A stretch of DNA of 57,349 bases from a virus. This document shows positions 16,291 through 24,353 of the stretch, piece after piece. The stretch spans positions 1 to 57,349 of IMG/VR virus record IMGVR_UViG_3300032213_002371. The stretch is one strand, 5' to 3'. Below the pieces are notes generated by a model. That model was not told the origin of the DNA. It searched no databases and saw only the letters and a list, made by a program, of their open reading frames with translations. Each line of letters opens with the position of its first letter. The first letter of the stretch is position 1. Both the position numbers and the translations under genes were made by a program.

Positions 16291-18933
16291 ATGGGCGCAG
16301 GGCAAGTGCTGATTCACCAGATGCGACAGGCCGGGACCTACGATCCCGAGAAGCTCGGCGCGCGATGCGACAAGTGCGTCCTGCGTGAGATGCGCGTCGG
16401 TGGGCCGGTGCCGCCCGAGATCGACTTCGGCAACTCGATTGCCATCATCGCCGAGTCGCCCGGCGAGAAAGAAGTCGAGCGCATGCGGCCGTTGGTTGGT
16501 GCGTCGGGGCTGGAGTTCAACAACTCGCTCTCGGCGATCGGCATGAGCCGCAAGGACCTGAACCTCCACAACGCTCTCGCGTGCCGCCCGCCCGAGAACG
16601 ACCTCGACAAGGTCCTGCTCAAGTGGCAGCGCGGCAACAAGAAACTGGAGGAGCCGCTCCCGAGCCCGATCGAGTGCTGCCGCCCGCGGTTGCTCAACGA
16701 GATCGACGGCGTGTCGAACATCGTGACGCTCGGCAAGGTCGCCTACCAGAGCGTGACCCAGCGCGCCAAGAGCGTGATGGAGATTCGCGGCGGCCCCATC
16801 GAGGGCTGGTTCGACGAGATGTCGAACTTCTGCACTGGCGACTCAATCGATTCGCAGCACCATCGAGTGAAGATCCTTCCGACGCTGCACCCGGCCTTCG
16901 TGATCCGCACGCGGCGCTGGGCCCGCGCGTTCAAGAGCGATCTCTCGCGCGCGTTCCGCTGGTTCACCGTCGGCCTCAACTGGCGGGAGCCCGACATCAC
17001 GATCAATCCGAGCCCCGCCGTGCTGGCCGCGTTTCTGGCGAACAGCGAGACGACCTACGCGGTCGACTTGGAGACCTCGTTCGATGACCCGACGTGCAAC
17101 GACCTCCGCACCGTCGGCATCGGCCACGAGAGCGCAGCCGTCGTCTGCGTGCTGAAGTCCATCGAGACCGGCGACTCGGCCTACCCGTCGCACATCGACC
17201 ACGACATTCGACGCATCCTGAAGGACTTCTTCATGGACAAGTCGAAGATCAAGGTGGGCCACAACGCCGGGTACTTCGACCAGATGGTCATCCGAAACCA
17301 CTTCGGGATCGACATGGACCCGCTGTGGGACACGATCCTCATGCACCGTGTCGTCGAGCCGGAACTTCCGCACAAGCTCGCCTACGTCGGCAGCATTTAC
17401 ACCGACGTGACCTCGTGGAAGGAGAACCACACGGCGAGCGAGGCGCGCAGCGATCAAGAGCTTGCGGCCTACAACGGCATCGACTGCGTCGTCACCGCGC
17501 GCGTCGCACCGCAACTCGCGCAAGCGGCTCGTCTGCGTGGACAGATGGACGTGATGAAGTTCGATCATCGCGTGCAGAAGGTCTGCGTCGGCCTCCACGA
17601 GAACGGACTCCTCGTCGATCGCGCGGCCCGTGACGTCATCGCGAAGAAGCTCCTGATCGACATGGCCGAGTACAAGCGGCAGGGCAGCGAGATCGTCGGC
17701 AAGCCGATCAACATGAACAGCGTGTACCAGCTTCGCGATCTCATCTTCGGCGAGTGGAAGATCCAGCCCGCCGAGTACACGAAGCTCGGCGACCCCTCGA
17801 CCAACGACGAATCGATTCGCACGATGCGCTCGTCGAACAAGGACAACAAGCAAGCCGTCGCCTTCTTCGACACGCTGCGCCGCTACCGCACCGTCGCGAA
17901 GGAGTACGGCACCTACGTCAGGCGCCTCATCCCCTACGGGATGCCGCTCGATCTCACCGTCGGCTTTCAGAACGAAGACGAGCAAGAGGACGCCGAGCGC
18001 GGACTGATCCTCCGAGACGGCCGCGTGCGGCCTGACTACAACGCGCACGGCACCACGTCGGGCCGACTGAGCAGCTCGAACCCCAACGCGCAGAACTGGC
18101 CGAAGCACCTTCGCAAGATGATCGTGCCGCAGAAGGGCTGCGTGATCGTCGGCGCAGACGCCGATCAGTTGGAACTCCGAATCATCACGGCCATCGCGCA
18201 GATCAAGGTGTACCTCGACGCCTTCGCGGCCAAGATGGACCCGCACGCGATGACGGCGAGCCTCATGTTCGGAAAAAACTTCACGTCGCTCACGCCGAAG
18301 ACCGAGCAGTGGGACAAGCTGCGTAACCTCTCGAAGGGCATCAAGTACGCGAGCTTCTACGGCTCAGGTGATGAGACGGTCCACGGCATCATCACGAGCG
18401 CAGAAGACAAGCAGGGCAACCTGATGTACCCGGACCTCACCGTCCGCGAGGTCGCCACGATCCGGCGCAACTGGCTCAAGGGCATCCCAGAACTGCCGAA
18501 GTTCTGGGAGGACAAGATGGATGAGTACCGGAGCAACGGCTTCGTGCTCGACCCGATCCTCGGCCGTCGCCGTGACTTCGAGGATGGCGAGGCGTTCAAC
18601 GAAATCGTGAACCACCCGATCCAGAGCGCGGGCGCGCACATCATCCACATGAGCACCTTCGATCTGCTTGAAGAAATCCCCTTCGGCAAGTGGGGACCGG
18701 GAACCGGGCTCATCTCGCAGGTCCACGACGCCGTGTACGTCGAGGTGCCGTGCGATCACGGCAAGCACGATGGGAAGGATGCCGAGTTCGGATGGTGCCC
18801 GCCGGGATGCCGGTGCGAGGCCAACTGGGCCGCGCGCACGATCGAGAAGCATATGAACCGTTCGCTGCCGCAACTGCCGGGTGTTCCGTTCAGCGCGAAG
18901 GCGAAAATCGGAATGACGTGGGGAGACGTGTAA
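16291..18933 (+). CDS. Family A DNA polymerase with N-terminal UDG-like domain
   Basis: The 880-residue protein has three parts. Residues ~24-230 match family 4 uracil-DNA glycosylase/SPO1-polymerase-related domains, with cysteines in RCDKC, LACRPP and IECCRP suiting an iron-sulphur cluster, and the motifs IAESPGE and TLHPAFVIR. Residues ~255-410 carry a 3'-5' exonuclease: VDLETS near 258, HNAGYFDQ and YNGID. The polymerase palm follows, with motif A DADQLELRI (~621), motif B KGIKYASFYGS (~683) and motif C VHDAVYVE (~811). Motif C is usually VHDE; here the last residue is Ala, while the catalytic Asp is kept. This is the replicative polymerase. It starts 12 bases after a terminator, so it may be expressed separately or by read-through. 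Confidence 0.95.
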   Translation: MGAGQVLIHQMRQAGTYDPEKLGARCDKCVLREMRVGGPVPPEIDFGNSIAIIAESPGEKEVERMRPLVGASGLEFNNSLSAIGMSRKDLNLHNALACRPPENDLDKVLLKWQRGNKKLEEPLPSPIECCRPRLLNEIDGVSNIVTLGKVAYQSVTQRAKSVMEIRGGPIEGWFDEMSNFCTGDSIDSQHHRVKILPTLHPAFVIRTRRWARAFKSDLSRAFRWFTVGLNWREPDITINPSPAVLAAFLANSETTYAVDLETSFDDPTCNDLRTVGIGHESAAVVCVLKSIETGDSAYPSHIDHDIRRILKDFFMDKSKIKVGHNAGYFDQMVIRNHFGIDMDPLWDTILMHRVVEPELPHKLAYVGSIYTDVTSWKENHTASEARSDQELAAYNGIDCVVTARVAPQLAQAARLRGQMDVMKFDHRVQKVCVGLHENGLLVDRAARDVIAKKLLIDMAEYKRQGSEIVGKPINMNSVYQLRDLIFGEWKIQPAEYTKLGDPSTNDESIRTMRSSNKDNKQAVAFFDTLRRYRTVAKEYGTYVRRLIPYGMPLDLTVGFQNEDEQEDAERGLILRDGRVRPDYNAHGTTSGRLSSSNPNAQNWPKHLRKMIVPQKGCVIVGADADQLELRIITAIAQIKVYLDAFAAKMDPHAMTASLMFGKNFTSLTPKTEQWDKLRNLSKGIKYASFYGSGDETVHGIITSAEDKQGNLMYPDLTVREVATIRRNWLKGIPELPKFWEDKMDEYRSNGFVLDPILGRRRDFEDGEAFNEIVNHPIQSAGAHIIHMSTFDLLEEIPFGKWGPGTGLISQVHDAVYVEVPCDHGKHDGKDAEFGWCPPGCRCEANWAARTIEKHMNRSLPQLPGVPFSAKAKIGMTWGDV

Positions 18934-19127
18934 TGGGGACCATGCTGTTCTTCTTCTGCCTGTTCTGCACTGGTGCGGCCGTCATCGCTGCGGCCTTCTG
19001 GGACTCGCGCAAGGGTGCCGAGAAGAGGCGAGCACAAAAGGCTTGGCGTGAGACGACTTCGACGACGATGCAAGCCGGTAAGACGCGCCACGTCGTCATC
19101 ACCTACACCGTCGGGGACGACGAATGA
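18933..19127 (+). CDS. Small single-pass membrane protein (64 aa)
   Basis: ATG 18933 overlaps the polymerase stop (TAATG). One N-terminal membrane helix (MLFFFCLFCTGAAVIAAAFW) is followed by a basic stretch and a polar end. The orientation is probably with the tail in the cytoplasm. No family recognised. Confidence 0.6.
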   Translation: MGTMLFFFCLFCTGAAVIAAAFWDSRKGAEKRRAQKAWRETTSTTMQAGKTRHVVITYTVGDDE

Positions 19128-19408
19128 GCGACGCGCGCGACTTCGTGAATCGATTCGCTGATGACAACGACATCGAGTTGCTCGTGATGGATGGTCACGA
19201 CGACGCGATCCTCGGAGTCGGCCAGCGCTTCACGGACTACTTCGTCGTCTACGACTGGCGGCGAGTGATCGAGAAGCTCATGGCCGAGGGCATGACGTAC
19301 GAGGAGGCCGTCGAGTATCACGAGTTCAATCAGGTGGGCGCGTGGGTCGGGCCGCGCACACCCGTGTTCCTTTACAAGCCCGAGGACACGGAGGTCTCCG
19401 ATGGCTGA
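19124..19408 (+). CDS. Unknown acidic 94-aa protein
   Basis: ATG 19124 overlaps the stop of the previous gene by four bases. The product is acidic and rich in aromatic residues (DYFVVYDWRRVIEKLMAEG), probably a small alpha/beta fold. A palindrome copy at 19148 encodes VNRFAD. It overlaps the next gene by eight bases. Function unknown. Confidence 0.65.
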   Translation: MSDARDFVNRFADDNDIELLVMDGHDDAILGVGQRFTDYFVVYDWRRVIEKLMAEGMTYEEAVEYHEFNQVGAWVGPRTPVFLYKPEDTEVSDG

Positions 19409-19700
19409 TTTGCCCGACATGACGCATTTGCCGATCGACGAGAAGATGGACTACTTCGCGAAGATCCTGAGCGGGATGTTCGACATGCTCGGATTTCAGA
19501 GCTGCACGATCATCATTCGCGTGAAGGACGACCAGTTCGTCGCGGCGCGGTTCCCAGCGTGCGACGACAAGTGCGCTTCGCCGAACCTCTGCACCATCAA
19601 GGCGTTCGAGCACGCGGCCGAAGACCTGAAGGGTCAGGCCGAGGCCATTCGCCGCCGTGTCGGTGGCACCACCAAGACGGGAGGAGGGTACATCCAATGA
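19401..19700 (+). CDS. Unknown 99-aa protein with Cys cluster
   Basis: ATG 19401 lies inside the end of the previous gene, with GAGG upstream. The middle holds three cysteines (PACDDKCASPNLCTIK) that could bind a metal. The C-terminal part is helical and the end Gly-rich. No family recognised. Confidence 0.6.
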   Translation: MADLPDMTHLPIDEKMDYFAKILSGMFDMLGFQSCTIIIRVKDDQFVAARFPACDDKCASPNLCTIKAFEHAAEDLKGQAEAIRRRVGGTTKTGGGYIQ

Positions 19701-20110
19701 AGATCTTCTTCGCGCATCCGAAGGGCATGGAAGACAGCGAGATCGACGAGTGGTCGAGCAACCTGACGCGCCTGTTCAGCGAGGCCGATTACGCCGACGT
19801 GAGCGTCGTTCCCGGCCGTGACGACTTCAAGCAGTACGCCCCGTCGGCGGGCGGATTCGCGGGCTGGACGCGCGACGTCGCGACGCGCAAAAACGCGATG
19901 ACGCAGAAGCCCTACTACGATTGCTTCGTCTCGCCGTACCGCGAGATCGGCAAGGCCACGGCCGACATTCTGACGCTCGCGCTGCACTACAACATGCCCG
20001 TCGTGCTCGCAGAAAAACTGGAGTGCGGCACCGTCGAAATGCACCGCGTCAATCAAGTGGTAGTAGAGGACGCCGACAACTACACCCACGGGTGGTGGCT
20101 TGACACTTGA
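19697..20110 (+). CDS. Rossmann-like small protein (137 aa)
   Basis: GGGAGGAGGG fixes ATG 19697, overlapping the previous stop. The pattern MKIFFAHPKG, a central SPYREIGKATADI stretch and the hydrophobic strand MPVVLAEKL resembles nucleoside-2-deoxyribosyltransferase, SLOG or TIR-type folds. None of their catalytic signatures is clear enough to name the enzyme, so a nucleotide- or NAD-handling role is only a suggestion. It is the last gene before the next control region. Confidence 0.45.
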   Translation: MKIFFAHPKGMEDSEIDEWSSNLTRLFSEADYADVSVVPGRDDFKQYAPSAGGFAGWTRDVATRKNAMTQKPYYDCFVSPYREIGKATADILTLALHYNMPVVLAEKLECGTVEMHRVNQVVVEDADNYTHGWWLDT

Positions 20111-20135
20111 CAGGACAGGTGTCATCTTGTAGCAA
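20100..20135 (+). promoter_or_regulatory. Control region of the HTH-SMC operon with shared operator
   Basis: Two overlapping TTGACA hexamers (20100-20105 and 20107-20112) precede GACAGGTGTCA (20114-20124), an exact copy of the 11-base operator at 14545-14555. No strong -10 is seen; the best candidates are CATCTT (20123) and TAGCAA (20130). The small HTH gene begins 40 bases downstream, which suits autoregulation. Confidence 0.55.
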
Positions 20136-20175
20136 CACACGCGATGCCGATTCCCGGCAGATCAAGGAGAGTCCG

Positions 20176-20397
20176 ATGCGACTCAAGCGCGTGGCTTTAC
20201 AGGAGAGATCGAGCGAGGTCTCGACGCTCATCCGAGGCCTGATCGACTCAGGCACTTCCATCGACCAGATCGCCGCGGGGGCACACGTTTCGCCGAGAAC
20301 CGTGTACCGCTGGCTCAATGAAGGTCGGGCCCCGCACCCGGCCTTCCTCGAAGCACTGAGGAAGCTGACCAATGCACATCAGCAAGGTGAAGGGTAA
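20176..20397 (+). CDS. Small helix-turn-helix regulator (73 aa)
   Basis: AAGGAGAGTCCG precedes ATG 20176; the frame is open further upstream but without a ribosome-binding site. Residues ~28-50 form a clear HTH (SIDQIAAGAHVSPRTVYRWL) with a short C-terminal helix. It lies just after the operator-like GACA-N2-TGTC repeat and is the best local candidate for the protein that binds the three such sites at 10101, 14545 and 20114. It overlaps the SMC-like gene by 26 bases. Confidence 0.75.
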   Translation: MRLKRVALQERSSEVSTLIRGLIDSGTSIDQIAAGAHVSPRTVYRWLNEGRAPHPAFLEALRKLTNAHQQGEG

Positions 20398-22018
20398 CGT
20401 CAAGAAGGGCTGCGAGGTCGAGATCGGGCCGAAGACGCTCGTCGTCGGCCCCAACGGCGCAGGCAAGAGCACCATCGTCAACACGGTGGAGCTTGCATTG
20501 ACGTCGCGAGTGGGCGACGTCGCGGGCCGCGTGGACATCGCTCGCGAAGCCGACGTCATGTCGCTCGCGACGAACGGCGCCACGGTGTTGTCGGCCACGG
20601 TGGAGTTCGACAATGGCGACACAGCGACCTACGTCACCGAAGGCAGCACCGCGAAAGCCAAGAAGGCCGTCGCCAGCCGTCCCGTTGCCACCGCGCATGA
20701 CGAGGTCCTTCCGATCCGCACGCTTCGCGAAGCCGTGCTCGGGAGCGCCCAGACCGCCCGCAAGTACCTGATGAGCAAGGTCTCGACGGCCACGAAGGCT
20801 GACGTCGAGAACCTGATCCCGACGGCGCTCTCGAATCGATTCGCCGAGTGCTTCCCGGCGAACGTGCCGGTTGCCGACGCGCTCGTAGCATCCGTCGAGT
20901 ACGCGGCCAAGCGGCAGCGCGAGTGCAACAGCGAGGCGAAGACGGCCCGCGAGGCGGGCAAGCTCGTCTCCGGCGGCCGTGGTTCGCCGCCCAGCGAAGC
21001 CGACGTGAAGGCGGCTTCCGCGGCGCTGAAGGCCGCCCGCACGAAGCTCAACGAGGCGGAAGCGGCCGAGGACCTGCTCGCCGATCTGGAAGAAGCGGAG
21101 ACCGACTACCAGCTCGCCGAAGACGCCGCGAACGAGGTCGCGATCAAGCTGACCAACGCGCGCACGGCGCTCAATGCGGCGAAGAAGCCGCGCGAGTTGA
21201 ACCCGCTGCTCTCGCACGTCTGCATGGTGATGGACGAGAGCATCCTCGCGGGCGAGTGCCTTGCGTGCGGCGGCACGGCCCCGACGAAGGCGATGGCCGA
21301 CGAGGTGAGCGCCGCCATCGGCGACACCGTCGCCGCCAACAAGGCTTACGACAAGCTCGTCGTCGATGTCACGGTGCTGGAGGCACAGGCTAAGGCCACG
21401 CTGGAGATCCTCGACAAGGCCGACAAGGCCGTCGCAGGGCTGAAGGCGAAGGTCGGCAGCGCAGGGACCGTCGATCGCGCGGCGCTCGAAGCCGAAGTGG
21501 ACTCGGCCGAGAAGTCGCTGCTCGATCTGAAGGCCGCGCGAGACGCGTGGGCGAGCGTGCAGAAGGCCGAGAGCGCCGCTCTTGACGCCGAGCGTCAGGC
21601 CGTCGAGTGGAAGGCCCTCAAGGAAGCGCTGGAGAACGCGATGGCCGCGACGATCGACCAGTCGCTCGACAAGTTCATCGCGAAGGTTCAGTCGCATCTC
21701 CCGAAGTCCGACACGTTCGGCATGAAGCTGCGTGACGGCGAGCGCGAGGTGGTCTCGTTCGGCCTCGTCCGCGACGGACACCTGCACACGGCGATGTCGG
21801 GTGCCGAGTGGGCGCGAGTGATGGCGGCGATGTCGGCGGCGTGCGTGCCCGAGGGCAAGTACGCGTGCGTGATCCCCGAGGAGCGCGCGTTCGATCCTGT
21901 GACGCTGAAGGACGTGATGTCGGCGCTCACCGACTGCCCGCATCAGGTCATCCTGACGAGTCCTGTGAAGCCGAAGTCCGTCCCGAAGGGCTGGACGGTG
22001 GTCGAGCGCGGCGAGTAG
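20372..22018 (+). CDS. SMC/Rad50-like ATPase with zinc hook
   Basis: The 548-residue protein has Walker A at 26-34 (GPNGAGKST) and two long charged, Ala-rich coiled-coil arms around a central CxxC hook (GECLACGG near residue 295). The C-terminal ATPase half carries a degenerate signature MSGAEW and a Walker B-like ACVIPEERAFD. This is the layout of SbcC/Rad50 and of phage gp46-type recombination ATPases, although it is shorter. No SbcD/gp47-type nuclease is next to it; the RecB-like nuclease at 13115 may serve instead. Confidence 0.8.
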   Translation: MHISKVKGNVKKGCEVEIGPKTLVVGPNGAGKSTIVNTVELALTSRVGDVAGRVDIAREADVMSLATNGATVLSATVEFDNGDTATYVTEGSTAKAKKAVASRPVATAHDEVLPIRTLREAVLGSAQTARKYLMSKVSTATKADVENLIPTALSNRFAECFPANVPVADALVASVEYAAKRQRECNSEAKTAREAGKLVSGGRGSPPSEADVKAASAALKAARTKLNEAEAAEDLLADLEEAETDYQLAEDAANEVAIKLTNARTALNAAKKPRELNPLLSHVCMVMDESILAGECLACGGTAPTKAMADEVSAAIGDTVAANKAYDKLVVDVTVLEAQAKATLEILDKADKAVAGLKAKVGSAGTVDRAALEAEVDSAEKSLLDLKAARDAWASVQKAESAALDAERQAVEWKALKEALENAMAATIDQSLDKFIAKVQSHLPKSDTFGMKLRDGEREVVSFGLVRDGHLHTAMSGAEWARVMAAMSAACVPEGKYACVIPEERAFDPVTLKDVMSALTDCPHQVILTSPVKPKSVPKGWTVVERGE

Positions 22019-22033
22019 CCGTAAGGTGGGGCC

Positions 22034-23050
22034 ATGGCTACGCGCATGACCGTTCATCAGGCAGCGGACCTCTGGCGAGTGAACCGGCGCACGATCCTCA
22101 AGTGGATCATGGGCAAGGACGCCAGCGGTCGAGGCAAGCGTCTCGTCGAGGGCGAGGACTACGAGGTCGTGGACGCCGACATCGACGGCAGGAAGATGTA
22201 CGTCCTGCTGCGATCGGACTACCCGCCGCCCCGGAATCTCAACCCGATCCCGCGCAAGCCGCGCGGGCGTCAGGGCCCCCGCGAAGCAGCGGTTGAAGCC
22301 GCTCGCGGCCGCACCCACTTTGAACAGGTGGCCAGTCAGGTTTCACCCGTCGAAGTCGTTGAAACCGTTGTCGAGGCGGCTGTGCCGGTCGGTGGTGATC
22401 GGTACAGCCAAATCGATTCGCAGCGCTTCACTCCTGTGGCCCCGCCGCCTCCCACGACCGCGGAAGAGGCGGCCGAGCAGTTCGCCGTGACGCAGGAAGC
22501 CGCGACGCCAGAAGTCGTGACGCCGAAGCCAAAGCGTCGCCGGTCACGCCGAGAAGACGTGATCCCGACGATCGACACCTACCTCCCGGCGCAGCCGGAT
22601 CGGCCCGAGGACGAGGAGGAGTTCCAACTCCCCGAGAAGCCGATCCGATCGGCCGTCTCGCCCGAGTACGAAGGCGAATCGATTCGCACCCAGATCGAGA
22701 AGTGGGTGCGCGCCTCGTCGAACGAAGACGCCGATCAGGAAGACCCGGTCGCGGCGTTGCCGCGCTTCCTGCTCAGTACGTCGATGGAGGCCGTGGACAT
22801 CGGAAGCCCGTTCGAGTTCGTGAAGCTCGGACAGCCGGGGATCGAAGCCGCCATGACGCGCGTGCTCAAGGCCTCGCCCATGACCGACGAGGCGCGGTTC
22901 TTCGCGGGTGGGGTCCTGCTGGAGTATCTGGCCAACCACCCGATCCTCAAGCTGCGAAACCTGTCCCCTTCGCCGTACTGGCCCCGCAAGGGTCAGCTTT
23001 CAGGCCTCGGCGCAATCTACGCGCTGCCGCTCTACGACTGGATGCTGTAG
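22034..23050 (+). CDS. HTH protein with long disordered linker (338 aa)
   Basis: AAGGTGGGGCC precedes ATG 22034. Residues ~6-26 form a helix-turn-helix (TVHQAADLWRVNRRTILKWI). Residues ~70-215 are Pro/Glu/Arg-rich and look disordered. The C-terminal ~110 residues form a helical domain (EAAMTRVLKASPMTDEARFF). It is the last gene before the iteron-like repeats and could be a replication initiator or a region-specific DNA-binding protein, but no known Rep family was recognised. The gene ends with TAGCGAGCACTCC, a post-stop element shared with two other genes. Confidence 0.65.
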   Translation: MATRMTVHQAADLWRVNRRTILKWIMGKDASGRGKRLVEGEDYEVVDADIDGRKMYVLLRSDYPPPRNLNPIPRKPRGRQGPREAAVEAARGRTHFEQVASQVSPVEVVETVVEAAVPVGGDRYSQIDSQRFTPVAPPPPTTAEEAAEQFAVTQEAATPEVVTPKPKRRRSRREDVIPTIDTYLPAQPDRPEDEEEFQLPEKPIRSAVSPEYEGESIRTQIEKWVRASSNEDADQEDPVAALPRFLLSTSMEAVDIGSPFEFVKLGQPGIEAAMTRVLKASPMTDEARFFAGGVLLEYLANHPILKLRNLSPSPYWPRKGQLSGLGAIYALPLYDWML

Positions 23051-23150
23051 CGAGCACTCCCCAGCCCGCGCGCGACGCGCCGCCGTGAGCCGAGAGGCCG
23101 CGGCGGCGTCGTCGTTCCTGCGCCCGTCGAATCGATTCCCGCCCCCAACC

Positions 23151-23332
23151 TTGAGCCCCCGGATGCAGAAATACCCCCCTACCCTTGGCCCCCTCATGTA
23201 GAAACATACCCCCCCTTGGCCCCCGGATGTAGATTGACTCCCCCCAGGACTGGCCCTCGGATGTAGATACCTAAACCCGCGAAATCATTAGGTTCTTCCG
23301 GGGGCTTGACTTGGCCCCCGGATGCGGGTACT
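23151..23332 (+). repeat. Iteron-like direct repeats (five copies)
   Basis: Five imperfect copies of TTGGCCCCCGGATGTAGAWA start at 23151, 23185, 23216, 23250 and 23311. The first four are 31-34 bases apart, about three helical turns, and the last is two such units away. Variants include GAGCCCCCGGATGCAGA and GGCCCTCGGATGTAGA. The fifth copy fills the spacer of a promoter. Same-face spacing next to an HTH-protein gene is typical of initiator- or regulator-binding iterons. Confidence 0.75.
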
Positions 23333-23334
23333 AT
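23306..23334 (+). promoter_or_regulatory. Promoter reading into the structured non-coding region
   Basis: TTGACT (23306-23311), 17 bases, TACTAT (23329-23334). The spacer is the fifth iteron-like repeat, so whatever binds the repeats should control this promoter. Transcription would start near 23341 and run into about 1 kb without an open gene. Confidence 0.65.
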
Positions 23335-23458
23335 TGTTTCACCTCGACGGGATGCACGACGGGCCCGCCGGGGGGCAAGGCAAGGCAAGCGGTGCGCGTG
23401 GCTTGTACTTTGGCCCGCGCGTCCCTCTCGCGACGCATGGCGGCGGTGCCGCTAGGCT

Positions 23459-23536
23459 ATCGGGGGAGTGCTCTTTGACAAGCAAGGGGACCGCGCGAGT
23501 CTACCATGACGCGCGATCGTCACAAGCCCCCCCGAT
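23459..23536 (+). ncRNA. Nested three-stem element
   Basis: ATCGGGGG (23459-23466) pairs with CCCCCGAT (23529-23536). Inside it, CTT-TGAC pairs with GTCA-C-AAG (one bulge), and inside that CGCGCG (23492-23497) pairs with CGCGCG (23510-23515) over a 12-base loop. The TTGACA here at 23475 is part of the second stem rather than a convincing promoter. Confidence 0.5.
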
Positions 23537-23558
23537 GGGAATAAAGCGCGCGAGCGTG

Positions 23559-23685
23559 ATGTATCGGGGACAGGCCGCTAGGCGGCAAGTAGGGCACCAT
23601 GTTACCGGCCGGAAGGCCGGGGCGATCGCGGGAAAGGAAAGGCGCGTGCCGCGATAGTAAGCGGCCGAAAAGGTCCCTGATACAT
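23559..23685 (+). ncRNA. Branched 127-base structured element
   Basis: ATGTATCGGGGA (23559-23570) pairs with TCCCTGATACAT (23674-23685) at 11 of 12 positions. GGCCGCT (23573-23579) pairs with AGCGGCC (23660-23666). Inside are a hairpin CCGGCC-GGAA-GGCCGG (23605-23620) and a stem ATCGCGG/CCGCGAT (23625-23631 with 23649-23655). Four mutually compatible stems over 127 bases suggest a functional RNA fold. Confidence 0.55.
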
Positions 23686-24293
23686 AGGTTCGCATCGTCT
23701 CCAAAACGATGCACCCTTCCCGATATATGCCCAAGCCTGCTAGTATGGCGGCGGATCATGTTGCGGGAGTGAAGGGCGAGCCGTCATATGCACGGCGCGC
23801 GTACGCTAGACGTTGATCCCGCTACAGTTGCGGCTTGACGCGCGGCGTTCGTGTAAGGCCTAAGAAAGCGGGTAACTATGATTCCCGCCACTCCTGAGGA
23901 TGAATGAGCCTCTCGCGAATCGGCTAGACGCACCTAATAGTGAATCGTTTCTCTACGATGCCGCCCGCGGCATTGTATGGATAGATCGCCAAAAACGGGG
24001 CGCCGATGCAATCGCAAGCTCATGCACGCCGGTAAGTATGCACGCAAGTCGCGACTATGCTTAGAGCGTTGAACGGGGGAGCCGATAGTGCCGGTGCATT
24101 TCGCCGGTTGCGACTATCGGGCGGGCCGGAAGGCCCGTGCGCTGCCCGATGCAGCATCCCAGTCCGAAACGACGGCAATCGTGCCGTGGGGCAATAGTGC
24201 CTAGGACGCGACGCACGACGGGATCGAGCCGGGAAAGCCAGCGCAATAAACAACGGGGCGACGGGTGCAACGGCCGCAAGGCTATTGCGCCCG

Positions 24294-24353
24294 TCGCTCC
24301 GAATCGAAGGGCCCGCAACGCAATCGATTCGCGGACCTTTCGATTCGGAGCGA
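24294..24353. repeat. 60-bp inverted repeat around an AATCGATT palindrome
   Basis: TCGCTCCGAATCGAAGGG (24294-24311) pairs with CCTTTCGATTCGGAGCGA (24336-24353) over 18 positions with one G-T. The loop holds a palindrome copy (AATCGATT at 24322-24329), and each arm holds a related half-site (CGAATCG, CGATTCG). It lies about 640 bases upstream of the parB-like gene and is a good candidate for a centromere- or origin-type site. Confidence 0.6.

Noticed and set aside
20107-20175. Upstream in-frame ATG of the HTH regulator
   Set aside because: It lies inside the operator/promoter region without a ribosome-binding site, while ATG 20176 has AAGGAGAGTCCG before it.
23151-23332. CRISPR-like array
   Set aside because: Repeats are short, imperfect and contiguous with AT/GC filler instead of equal-length unique spacers, and no cas gene is near. 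The Cas4-like nuclease at 13115 fits phage recombination instead.
23475-23505. TTGACA followed by TCTACC as a promoter
   Set aside because: The spacer is 19 bases and the TTGACA is one arm of a nested stem, so RNA structure explains it better.
23763-23822. tRNA-like fold: GCGGGA/TCCCGC acceptor-like stem and GCCGT/ACGGC stem with a 7-base loop
   Set aside because: Only 60 bases long, no TTC T-loop, and A instead of T at the position before the would-be anticodon. It may still be part of the structured RNA region.
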